8,766 bases of DNA from Comamonadaceae bacterium. GTDB lineage: Bacteria; Pseudomonadota; Gammaproteobacteria; Burkholderiales; Burkholderiaceae_C. The notes below the pieces were generated by a model. It did not search any database. It was given only the letters and a program-made list of their open reading frames with translations, and was not told the origin of the DNA. The translations under genes and the position numbers were made by a program. Positions 1-5,742 of this stretch are shown piece by piece. Location: positions 1 through 8,766 of the forward strand of contig CANGMW010000100.1 of assembly GCA_947454695.1 (NCBI GenBank), in the 5' to 3' direction. Within the stretch, counting starts at the first letter, position 1; each line of letters opens with the position of its first letter.

Positions 1-744
1 AGCCACGGCGCATAAAAAGGTGCCAGCCTCGATGCGATCGGCCACCACATGGTGATCGCATCCCTGCAGCTTCTCAACCCCCTGGATACGGATGCGGCTG
101 CTGCCGTGCCCTTCGATGCGGGCACCCATTTTGATGAGCATCTCGGCCAGATCAGGAATCTCCGGCTCTTGGGCGGCGTTTTCCAGAATCGTTTCGCCTT
201 GCGCCAGACAGGCGGCCATCAGCAGGTTTTCGGTGCCGGTCACGGTCACCATATCGGTGGTGATGTGCGCCCCCTGAAGCCGCTTGAGGCCCGGTGCCAG
301 GCTGGCTTTCATGTAGCCGTGCTCGACCACGATCTGTGCGCCCATGGCCGTCAAGCCTTTGATGTGCTGGTCCACCGGCCGCGAGCCGATGGCGCAGCCG
401 CCGGGCAAGGACACGGTAGCGTGACCAAAGCGCGCCAGCAAGGGGCCCAGAGCAAGCACCGACGCACGCATGGTCTTGACCAGCTCGTAGGGTGCTTCGG
501 GTTTATCCAGCCCGTGCGCGTTGAGGTACACAGTGCCATCGTCATGACGATCGACCGCCACCCCCATGTTGCGAATCAGCTTGAGCATGGTGGCCACATC
601 CTGCAGACCCGGCACATTGCGCAACGTCACCGCTTGCTCGCTTAGTAAGGCAGCGCACAACTCAGGCAAGGCGGCATTTTTAGCGCCGGAAATGGACACC
701 TCGCCGTTTAAGCGACGGCCACCGCGAATGATCAATTTATCCAT
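1..744 (-). CDS. murA: UDP-N-acetylglucosamine 1-carboxyvinyltransferase MurA, N-terminal part
   Basis: MurA is a cytoplasmic enzyme that transfers enolpyruvate from phosphoenolpyruvate to UDP-GlcNAc, the first committed step of peptidoglycan synthesis. The frame reads from ATG at 744 to the left edge without a stop and gives 248 residues of a protein usually near 420, so about the last 170 are outside the window. It opens with MDKLIIRGG and the SGAKNAALP motif, which places Lys22 and Asn23 at the usual substrate-binding positions. The catalytic loop reads GGCAIGSRPVD, with the PEP-binding, fosfomycin-target cysteine at residue 117. A TMRAS segment (91-95) and VTVTGTENLLMAA (166-178) are also typical. 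The gene begins 7 nt after the bolA-type stop, with no strong Shine-Dalgarno, so translational coupling to the gene before it is likely. The identification is secure; only the 3' end is unseen. Confidence 0.97.
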   Translation of the reverse strand, partial: MDKLIIRGGRRLNGEVSISGAKNAALPELCAALLSEQAVTLRNVPGLQDVATMLKLIRNMGVAVDRHDDGTVYLNAHGLDKPEAPYELVKTMRASVLALGPLLARFGHATVSLPGGCAIGSRPVDQHIKGLTAMGAQIVVEHGYMKASLAPGLKRLQGAHITTDMVTVTGTENLLMAACLAQGETILENAAQEPEIPDLAEMLIKMGARIEGHGSSRIRIQGVEKLQGCDHHVVADRIEAGTFLCAVA

Positions 745-751
745 GCGAGGG

Positions 752-1003
752 TCAGCTTTCTTGTGAGACGTGGGCGGCCCACTCAGCCGGCGTGAGTGTT
801 TTCATAGACAAGGCATGCACTTCGTCCGTGCGGATTTTGCTGCCCAGTGTGGCGTAGACCCGCTGGTGCCGCGCGATCGGCCGCTTGCCTTCGAATTCGG
901 GCGACACAATGGTGGCATACCAGTGACGGCCATCGCCTTCGAGTTCAATGTGCTCACACGACAAACCGGCGGCGATGAGGGCTTTGAGTTCCTGTGCGGT
1001 CAT
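752..1003 (-). CDS. ibaG: BolA-family protein, IbaG-like
   Basis: This is a small cytoplasmic BolA/IbaG protein of 83 residues. BolA proteins partner monothiol glutaredoxins in binding and handling [2Fe-2S] clusters, and IbaG is linked to acid stress in E. coli. The protein has the compact BolA fold signature: an N-terminal helix, the GDGRHWYATIVSPEFEGK strand-loop segment (23-40), a RHQRVYATLG helix region (45-54), and the EVHALSMKTLTPAEW motif (61-75). His63 in that motif is the conserved family histidine. I chose ATG at 1003 because a GGAG lies 8 nt upstream. The reading frame stays open to 1114, but that extension is translated from the 3' end of the permease gene and looks nothing like a BolA N-terminus. 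It sits between the ABC-2 permease (4-nt gap) and murA (7-nt gap). The ibaG-murA adjacency matches E. coli. Confidence 0.92.
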   Translation of the reverse strand: MTAQELKALIAAGLSCEHIELEGDGRHWYATIVSPEFEGKRPIARHQRVYATLGSKIRTDEVHALSMKTLTPAEWAAHVSQES

Positions 1004-1007
1004 GGGC

Positions 1008-1763
1008 TTAGCTCCGGATTTTGTAGCCAATGCGCAGCAGATGAACCGCCAAGGCGGAAACCAGCAGCAGCGCGATGCCGACCACACCGAGACTGAGCCA
1101 GGGCGACACATCACTCACCCCGAAAAAGCCATAGCGGAACCCGTCGATCATGTAGAAGAAGGGGTTAAGGTGACTCACCCCTTGCCAGAACGGCGGCAGT
1201 GAATGGATGGAATAAAACACGCCGCTCAAAAACGTCATGGGCATGATGACAAAGTTCTGGAAAGCCGCGAGCTGGTCAAACTTTTCAGCCCACAGTCCGG
1301 CGATCAGTCCCAATGCGCCCAGCAGAGCTGAGCCCGCCAAGGCGAACACCACAATCCACACCGGTGCTGCAAAACTCAGATGTGCAAACCAGGCCGTCAC
1401 GGCAAAAACGCCGGTGCCCACCACCAAGCCACGGGCAATCGACGACCCCACATAGGCCACAAACCAACTCCAGTGCGACAGGGGAGTGAGCAACAAGAAC
1501 ACGAGGTTGCCCATGATCTTGCTTTGAATCAGCGAGGAAGAGCTGTTGGCAAACGAGTTTTGCAAGACGCTCATCATCACCAAGCCGGGCACCAAAAAGG
1601 CGGTGTAGCTCACCTGGTCGTAGACCTTGACCTGGTTTTCCAACACGTGGCCGAAAATCAGTAAGTACAAAATCGCCGTGAGCACGGGCGCGGCCACCGT
1701 CTGGAAACTGACCTTCCAAAAGCGCAGCACTTCTTTGTAAAACAGACTTTGCCAGCCGGTCAT
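1008..1763 (-). CDS. yadH: ABC-2 type transporter permease, YadH-like
   Basis: This is an inner-membrane permease of the ABC-2 exporter family, 251 residues, close to the roughly 256 of E. coli YadH. The substrate is unknown. After a short cytoplasmic amphipathic start (MTGWQSLFYKEVLRFWK) there are about six hydrophobic stretches, roughly at residues 23-41, 57-77, 105-127, 134-158, 170-188 and 224-245. The family hallmark is clear near the C-terminus: MTFLSGVFYSIHSLPPFW (176-193), then NPFFYMIDGFRYGFFG (200-215). The start ATG overlaps the stop of the ATPase gene by 4 nt (ATGA), and GGGGAG lies 7 nt upstream, so the two are translationally coupled and surely form one transporter. Related ABC-2 pairs export drugs, polysaccharides or lipids. 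Its place inside an envelope-lipid and peptidoglycan cluster makes an envelope substrate plausible, but that is inference. Confidence 0.92.
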   Translation of the reverse strand: MTGWQSLFYKEVLRFWKVSFQTVAAPVLTAILYLLIFGHVLENQVKVYDQVSYTAFLVPGLVMMSVLQNSFANSSSSLIQSKIMGNLVFLLLTPLSHWSWFVAYVGSSIARGLVVGTGVFAVTAWFAHLSFAAPVWIVVFALAGSALLGALGLIAGLWAEKFDQLAAFQNFVIMPMTFLSGVFYSIHSLPPFWQGVSHLNPFFYMIDGFRYGFFGVSDVSPWLSLGVVGIALLLVSALAVHLLRIGYKIRS

Positions 1764-2698
1764 GTCGCGACTCCCCGCAGGCTGTCTTGACGGTTCATCA
1801 CTTCAATGAACACATCTTCCAGATCGGATTTGGTGATTTCAACGTCTTCCGCGACCAAGCCAGCCTCCCTGACTTGGGCGAGGTAGCGTTCAATGTCTTG
1901 CGCGTCTTGCGCCGCAAACTGAACAATGCGCCCGGTGACCCGCGCACGGGCCGCCAGATCAGGTGGCAATTCGCCGTCGAGCTTGAGTCGCAACACATGG
2001 CTGGAAGCTGCCTTGAGCAATTCGCTGGTGCGCTCCAGAGCAACCACCTTGCCCGCCTTGAGCATGGCCAATCGACCGCACAGGGCCTCGGCCTCTTCCA
2101 GGTAATGGGTGGTGAGCAAAACCGTGTGACCTTGCTTGTTGAGCTTGGCAATGAACTGCCACAGGGTCTGACGCAATTCCACGTCCACACCGGCGGTGGG
2201 CTCGTCCAACACAATCACAGGCGGCTTGTGCACCAAGGCCTGCGCGACCAACACGCGCCGCTTCATACCGCCGGAGAGCTGGCGCATATTGGCTTCGGCT
2301 TTGTCGCTCAGGCCCAGGCTCTCGAGCAATTCATCAATCCAGTCGTCGTTGCGCTGGATGCCGAAATAGCCCGACTGAATGCGCAGCGCTTCGCGGACAT
2401 TGAAAAACGGATCAAACACCAGCTCTTGCGGCACCACGCCGAGCTTGCGTCGTGCCTGCGCGTAGTCGGCCTGGACATCACTGCCCATCACCGTGACCTT
2501 GCCGGCGCTCGCACGGGTGAGACCCGCCAGGATGCTGATGAGGGTGGTTTTGCCGGCGCCATTGGGGCCTAGCAGTCCAAAAAATTCACCCTCTTCAATA
2601 TTGAAGTTGACGCCATCGAGTGCAGCGAAGGTGCTGCCTTTAGGCCCACGCGGGGAGGGGTAGTCTTTGGAGACGGATTGGAATGAGATGGCTGCCAT
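1760..2698 (-). CDS. yadG: ABC transporter ATP-binding protein, YadG-like
   Basis: This is the nucleotide-binding subunit of the ABC-2 exporter, 312 residues, cytoplasmic and attached to the YadH-like permease. All the ATPase motifs are intact: Walker A GPNGAGKT (44-51), Q-loop Gln91, signature LSGGM (141-145), Walker B VIVLDEP (161-167), D-loop AGVD (169-172) and switch His198 in the TTHYLEEAE segment. The C-terminal hundred residues form the accessory domain usual in DrrA/YadG-type exporter ATPases and end with the DLEDVFIEVM motif (about 292-301) common in that group. The start at 2698 gives a normal N-terminus (MAAISFQSVSKDY), although its ribosome site is weak. It lies 28 nt after mlaB; that gap holds a small hairpin. 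The 4-nt overlap with the permease shows the two work together. The export direction is inferred from the family; the substrate cannot be read from the sequence. Confidence 0.93.
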   Translation of the reverse strand: MAAISFQSVSKDYPSPRGPKGSTFAALDGVNFNIEEGEFFGLLGPNGAGKTTLISILAGLTRASAGKVTVMGSDVQADYAQARRKLGVVPQELVFDPFFNVREALRIQSGYFGIQRNDDWIDELLESLGLSDKAEANMRQLSGGMKRRVLVAQALVHKPPVIVLDEPTAGVDVELRQTLWQFIAKLNKQGHTVLLTTHYLEEAEALCGRLAMLKAGKVVALERTSELLKAASSHVLRLKLDGELPPDLAARARVTGRIVQFAAQDAQDIERYLAQVREAGLVAEDVEITKSDLEDVFIEVMNRQDSLRGVAT

Positions 2699-2704
2699 GA
2701 GAGA

Positions 2705-2720
2705 CCGCTATTTTAAGCGG
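2705..2720 (-). other. Small hairpin just upstream of the yadG-like start
   Basis: A perfect 5-bp inverted repeat (CCGCT and AGCGG around a 6-nt A/T loop) fills most of the 28-nt gap between mlaB and the ABC ATPase, ending 6 nt before its ATG. No U-tract follows, so it is not an intrinsic terminator. It could tune ribosome access or mRNA processing, or be chance. Confidence 0.35.
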
Positions 2721-2726
2721 AAGCCC

Positions 2727-2996
2727 TCAGGCGGCCTGGATCAGCTCGTCAATCCCGTACAACTTGGCCAGATCGGCCAATTGAGGTGACAAAGAACGGA
2801 TGACCAGCGACTTGCCGCGAGCCTGACTTTCGCGGCCAAACTCCAACAAAACGGCCAAAGCCGAAGAGTCAAAAGACTGCAATGCACTGGCGTCCACCAC
2901 CACCTGATCGCCCTCTTGCGAGGGAAGGCCTTGCACCATCATGCGCAGGCAAGCGGTCGCCTGAAGGTGGGTGAGTTCAGCGGGAAGTACCAGCAT
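2727..2996 (-). CDS. mlaB: MlaB, STAS-domain subunit of the Mla phospholipid transporter
   Basis: MlaB is a small cytoplasmic STAS protein that binds MlaF and is needed for stability and activity of the MlaFEDB inner-membrane complex. The product is 89 residues, close to the E. coli length. The STAS core shows as VVVDASALQSFDSSALAVLL (32-51). Ser44, after Asp43, aligns with the conserved threonine (Thr52) that matters for E. coli MlaB. The C-terminal LADLAKLYGIDELI also resembles the family. I chose ATG at 2996: an A-rich AAAAGG lies 6 nt upstream, and the protein then starts MLVLPAEL. A TTG at 3002 would add two residues and overlap the mlaC stop, but it would leave no space after the ribosome site. 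The gap after mlaC is 2 nt. STAS proteins diverge strongly, so context carries part of this call. Confidence 0.88.
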   Translation of the reverse strand: MLVLPAELTHLQATACLRMMVQGLPSQEGDQVVVDASALQSFDSSALAVLLEFGRESQARGKSLVIRSLSPQLADLAKLYGIDELIQAA

Positions 2997-3008
2997 AGTC
3001 AACCTTTT
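2997..3008 (-). promoter_or_regulatory. Ribosome-binding site of mlaB
   Basis: An AAAAGG run, read on the minus strand at 3008-3003, lies within the last codons of mlaC and 6 nt before ATG 2996. It directly abuts the alternative TTG at 3002, which therefore cannot use it. This decides the start in favour of the ATG. Confidence 0.6.
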
Positions 3009-3649
3009 TTGGCGTTGGCCTTGTTGCGCTCTGCGAGCGTGTTGATCAGCCCATCAATGCCTTTGGAATTGACCTCTTGTGCAAATTGGTTGCGGAAGTT
3101 CTCGACCAACCACACGCCCAGCACATTGATGTTGTAAATTTTCCAGCCCGCACCCTCACCGGGCGTTTTCTCAAGTCGATAGTCCAGCTGGATCGGATCG
3201 CCCTGCCCTTTGACTTCGCTGCGCACCAACACTTCACGGTCCTCAGGGGCAGCGCGCAGGGGCTTGACCACCACGACCTGATCACTCACCTGCGCCAAGG
3301 CGCCCGCGTAGGTGCGCACCAGTAGGACCTTGAACTCGGTCTGCAAACGCTGTTTTTGCTCGGGCGTGGCTTGGCGCCAGCCCGGGCCCACCGCAGAGGC
3401 CGTCATGCGCTGGAAGTTCACACTGGGCATGATTTTGTTATCCACCAAGGCAATCACCTTGGAGGTGTCCCCCGCCTTGAGGGTTGCGTCGGTTTTGATG
3501 TTGTTGAGCACCTCGGTACACAAGCGCTGCATCATGACATCGGCCGCTTCATCGACCGCCCAGGCAGGCAAGGCCCCAAACGCCAGGCTCATGGTGATAA
3601 GAGCCAAGCAGCGGCGGGCAAGATTCGAGGGGGTCAACAAGCGGTTCAT
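2999..3649 (-). CDS. mlaC: MlaC, periplasmic phospholipid-binding carrier
   Basis: MlaC shuttles phospholipid through the periplasm between outer-membrane MlaA and the inner-membrane MlaFEDB complex. The protein is 216 residues from ATG 3649, matching the E. coli length of about 211. It begins with a Sec signal peptide: MNRLLTPSNLARR, a hydrophobic core (LALITMSLAFGALP), and a likely cleavage after Ala-Trp-Ala at residue 31. The mature part carries family features such as IMPSVNFQRMTASAVGPGWR and the C-terminal YNINVLGVWLVENFRNQF segment. The frame stays open upstream to a TTG at 3742 that overlaps the mlaA stop, but the extra 31 residues are polar and would bury the signal peptide. The ribosome site before ATG 3649 is weak (a GGA only 2 nt away). 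This start leaves an 89-nt gap after mlaA, the longest in the operon. Confidence 0.93.
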   Translation of the reverse strand: MNRLLTPSNLARRCLALITMSLAFGALPAWAVDEAADVMMQRLCTEVLNNIKTDATLKAGDTSKVIALVDNKIMPSVNFQRMTASAVGPGWRQATPEQKQRLQTEFKVLLVRTYAGALAQVSDQVVVVKPLRAAPEDREVLVRSEVKGQGDPIQLDYRLEKTPGEGAGWKIYNINVLGVWLVENFRNQFAQEVNSKGIDGLINTLAERNKANAKKG

Positions 3650-3696
3650 GGTCCAAGTCACTTTCAATTTTTCGGGTGGTATCTTCAACGTGCGAC

Positions 3697-3709
3697 GCGA
3701 CACTGTCGC
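3697..3709. repeat. 13-nt palindrome in the mlaA-mlaC gap
   Basis: GCGACA and TGTCGC are perfect inverted arms around a single central base, inside the 89-nt space between mlaA and mlaC. The one-base centre makes an RNA hairpin poor, so it looks more like a protein-binding dyad than a terminator, or it may be chance. No good promoter is visible beside it. Confidence 0.35.
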
Positions 3710-3738
3710 TGACGGGTTGACGCCTTCTACCTCACAAT

Positions 3739-4473
3739 TCAACGCGCCGGTGGATCGGCATCAGGATTCGAGTCGACGTCCTCATCGGGCGGGTTGCCAT
3801 CATAGAGGGTGTTGCGGCGCTGTTGCAGATAAGCATCCCGGATAAAGGCGTATTTGTCTAAAGCGACTTCATCCAGGACCGTCTCGGCTTTGAGCAAGGC
3901 CGCACGCTGATTGACCACGCGGGTCACGACCAGGGTGTTGCGGGCGGGAATGTCCGTGCTTTGGGCCACGGGATCACCCTTGAAGTCAACCGGCAAGGCC
4001 ACGGTGTCACGCAAAGTCGATGGGCCCAACAAGGGCAACACCACATAAGGCCCGTTTCCAACCCCCCAAACACCCAGAGTGGTCCCGAAGTCTTTGGTGG
4101 TGCGTTCAATTTGCATTTCAGAGGCGATGTCCAGCAAGCCCCCCAAGCCCATGACGGTGTTCACGCTGACACGCATCAGGTTTTCGGAAGCGGCCCGTCC
4201 TTTGAGCTGCAGTGCACAGTTCACCACCGACCACATGTCTTGCAGATTGCCAAAAAAGTTACTCACGCCGCGTTGAACCAGACGCGGCACGGATTCTTTG
4301 TAAGCCGTGGCCACGGGTTTGAGCACCGCACCGTCTACCGCGTTATTGAACTGGTCGACGCTGCGGTTCATGGACTCCCAGGGATCCGCCGGATTGGCGG
4401 CTCGCGCTGGAGGGGCACTGGCACACGCCACCAAGGACAAGGCCAGCACGGCGGCGCTGATCAGGCGCTTCAC
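3739..4473 (-). CDS. mlaA: MlaA (VacJ), outer-membrane lipoprotein of the Mla pathway
   Basis: MlaA forms a ring-shaped channel in the outer membrane, usually with porins, and removes phospholipid from the outer leaflet for transfer to MlaC. The 244-residue product starts with a lipoprotein signal (MKRLISAAVLALSLVAC). The lipobox LVAC gives a lipidated Cys17, followed by Ala rather than Asp, which fits Lol-dependent transfer to the outer membrane. Family motifs are clear: DPWESMNR (30-37), SNFFGNLQD (71-79), and KDFGTTLGVWGVGNGPYVVLPLLGPS (127-152, with the conserved Gly and Pro residues). The start is GTG at 4473, overlapping the mlaD stop (GTGA), with AAAGG 6 nt upstream. The tail (about 227-244) is acidic and proline-rich and probably disordered. 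Having mlaA inside the mla operon differs from E. coli, where it is unlinked, and supports cotranslation of the whole pathway. Confidence 0.96.
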   Translation of the reverse strand: MKRLISAAVLALSLVACASAPPARAANPADPWESMNRSVDQFNNAVDGAVLKPVATAYKESVPRLVQRGVSNFFGNLQDMWSVVNCALQLKGRAASENLMRVSVNTVMGLGGLLDIASEMQIERTTKDFGTTLGVWGVGNGPYVVLPLLGPSTLRDTVALPVDFKGDPVAQSTDIPARNTLVVTRVVNQRAALLKAETVLDEVALDKYAFIRDAYLQQRRNTLYDGNPPDEDVDSNPDADPPAR

Positions 4474-4949
4474 TTCTTGCCTTTGTCCGCAGAACCGTCA
4501 GCCGCTTTGTTGTACAGGAACTGACCAATCAGATTCTCCAGAACAACGGCTGATTGCGTGGCACTGACGGTATCGCCTGCCACCAGATTTTTATCGTCCG
4601 CACCGGCTTCTATGCCAACGTACTGGTCGCCCAGCAGGCCACTGGTCAGAATTTTCAGTGAGCTGTCTTTGGGGAATTTGTAGCGACTCTCCAAAGCCAT
4701 GGTCACTTTGGCTTGAAAGCTGCGATCGTCAAAGCTGATGTCTTCCACCCGCCCCACCACCACGCCGCCGCTGCGAACCGCTGCTTTGGGTTTCAAGCCG
4801 CCCACATTGTCGAACTTCGCTTCAACATGGTAGGTAGTTTGAAAACTCACAGTCAACAGGTTGGCCGCCTGCAGGGCCAGAAACAAAATGGCGAGCCCGC
4901 CGATGATCACGAACAGTCCGACCCACACATCATTTTTTGAGCGTTGCAT
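4470..4949 (-). CDS. mlaD: MlaD, MCE-domain substrate-binding subunit of the Mla transporter
   Basis: MlaD is anchored in the inner membrane and forms a hexameric MCE ring in the periplasm through which phospholipid passes between MlaC and MlaE. The 159 residues hold one transmembrane helix (about 9-31), then a single MCE domain (about 39-117) with VGGLKPKAAVRSGGVVVGRV (49-68) and LTSGLLGDQYVGIEAG (101-116). The C-terminal helix SAVVLENLIGQFLY (133-146) matches the segment that lines the E. coli pore. The protein ends soon after this helix with a short lysine-rich tail, so it is somewhat shorter than the 183-residue E. coli protein, without any sign of truncation. A strong GAGGAGG lies 5 nt before the ATG and overlaps the mlaE stop. 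The 4-nt overlap with mlaA follows. Confidence 0.97.
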   Translation of the reverse strand: MQRSKNDVWVGLFVIIGGLAILFLALQAANLLTVSFQTTYHVEAKFDNVGGLKPKAAVRSGGVVVGRVEDISFDDRSFQAKVTMALESRYKFPKDSSLKILTSGLLGDQYVGIEAGADDKNLVAGDTVSATQSAVVLENLIGQFLYNKAADGSADKGKK

Positions 4950-4954
4950 GACAC

Positions 4955-4961
4955 CCTCCTC
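4955..4961 (-). promoter_or_regulatory. Strong Shine-Dalgarno of mlaD
   Basis: GAGGAGG, read on the minus strand, overlaps the mlaE stop codon and ends 5 nt before the mlaD ATG. It is the strongest ribosome-binding site in the operon. That fits the need for six MlaD subunits per transporter complex, although this link is inference. Confidence 0.7.
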
Positions 4962-5742
4962 AAATCGTAAACATCATGGCCGTGAGGATGAAATCCAGGC
5001 CTAAAACCGACAAAGAAGCCACCACCACCGTGCGTGTAGTGGCACTTGAAACACCTTCGGGCGTGGCCAAGGCCTCATAACCCTCGTACAAAGCGATGAA
5101 GGTCACAGTGAAGCCAAACACCAGGCTCTTGATGATGCCGTTGCCCACGTCTTTCCAGACGTCCACACCGCCTTGCACCTGGCTCCAAAAAGCGCCGCCA
5201 TCCACACCGATCATGAGCACACCCACCACCCAGCCACCCAGAATGCCCATGGTGCTGAAAACGGCTGCCAACAAAGGCATGGTGATCACGCCGGCCCAAA
5301 AACGGGGGGCCAAAATGCGCTGCACCGGGTCGACCGCCATCATGTCCATCACGCTGATCTGCTCGCCTGCTTTCATCAAGCCGATTTCTGCAGTGAGCGA
5401 GGTGCCGGCACGACCCGCAAACAAGAGTGCCGTCACCACGGGCCCGAGCTCGCGGACCAAGCTCAGCGTCACCAGCAGCCCCAGGGCCTCGGTCGAGCCA
5501 TAGCGCTGCAAGGTGTAGTAACCCTGCAGCCCGAACACAAAGCCGACGAAGAGGCCCGACACGGCAATGATGGCAAGCGAGTAGTTGCCTAAAAAATGGA
5601 TTTGATCGCGCACCAGCGATGAACGCGCAAACGTCGCTTTGAACGACGTGAACAGGCGCCAAAAAAGTCGTGCGCCCAGCCCCAAATCAGCCAGCTTGCT
5701 GCGCGTGGCCAAACCCACATCGGATGGCTTGTACCAACTCAT
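4960..5742 (-). CDS. mlaE: MlaE, permease of the Mla phospholipid ABC transporter
   Basis: MlaE is the inner-membrane permease (MlaE/YrbE family) that forms a dimer under the MlaD ring and moves phospholipid using ATP hydrolysed by MlaF. The product is 260 residues, the same as in E. coli. After an amphipathic N-terminal region there are hydrophobic spans at about 52-75, 88-112, 148-180, 200-222 and 236-258. Conserved blocks include LVRELGPVVTALLFAGRAG (95-113) and the coupling segment AEIGLMKAGEQISVMDMMAVDP (118-139), rich in family-specific Gly, Glu and Asp. The C-terminal SLSVLGLDFILTAMMF block is typical. The ATG overlaps the mlaF stop by 4 nt (ATGA), with GGGAGG 6 nt upstream, so mlaF and mlaE are translationally coupled. 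A 10-nt gap precedes mlaD. Confidence 0.97.
   Translation of the reverse strand: MSWYKPSDVGLATRSKLADLGLGARLFWRLFTSFKATFARSSLVRDQIHFLGNYSLAIIAVSGLFVGFVFGLQGYYTLQRYGSTEALGLLVTLSLVRELGPVVTALLFAGRAGTSLTAEIGLMKAGEQISVMDMMAVDPVQRILAPRFWAGVITMPLLAAVFSTMGILGGWVVGVLMIGVDGGAFWSQVQGGVDVWKDVGNGIIKSLVFGFTVTFIALYEGYEALATPEGVSSATTRTVVVASLSVLGLDFILTAMMFTI

Noticed and set aside
49..645. Plus-strand open frame of 198 codons at the left edge
   Set aside because: It is antisense to murA, whose protein is unmistakable on the minus strand. The translation shows no family features.
1004..1114. N-terminal extension of the BolA-like protein to an ATG at 1114
   Set aside because: The extra 37 residues are an out-of-frame reading of the permease C-terminus, and ATG 1003 has a well-spaced GGAG.
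1787..2572. Long plus-strand open frame of 261 codons opposite the ABC ATPase
   Set aside because: It lies wholly inside a gene with every ABC motif intact. Its translation is His/Gln-rich with no recognisable domain, as expected for the antisense of GC-rich coding DNA.
2710..2715. TAAAAT as a -10 box for the yadG-like gene
   Set aside because: The hexamer 17 nt upstream (CAGGCC) does not resemble a -35 box, and the leader would be only a few bases long.
3961..4524. Plus-strand open frame of 187 codons opposite mlaA
   Set aside because: It is a shadow of mlaA and the end of mlaD, with His/Gln-rich composition and no motif.
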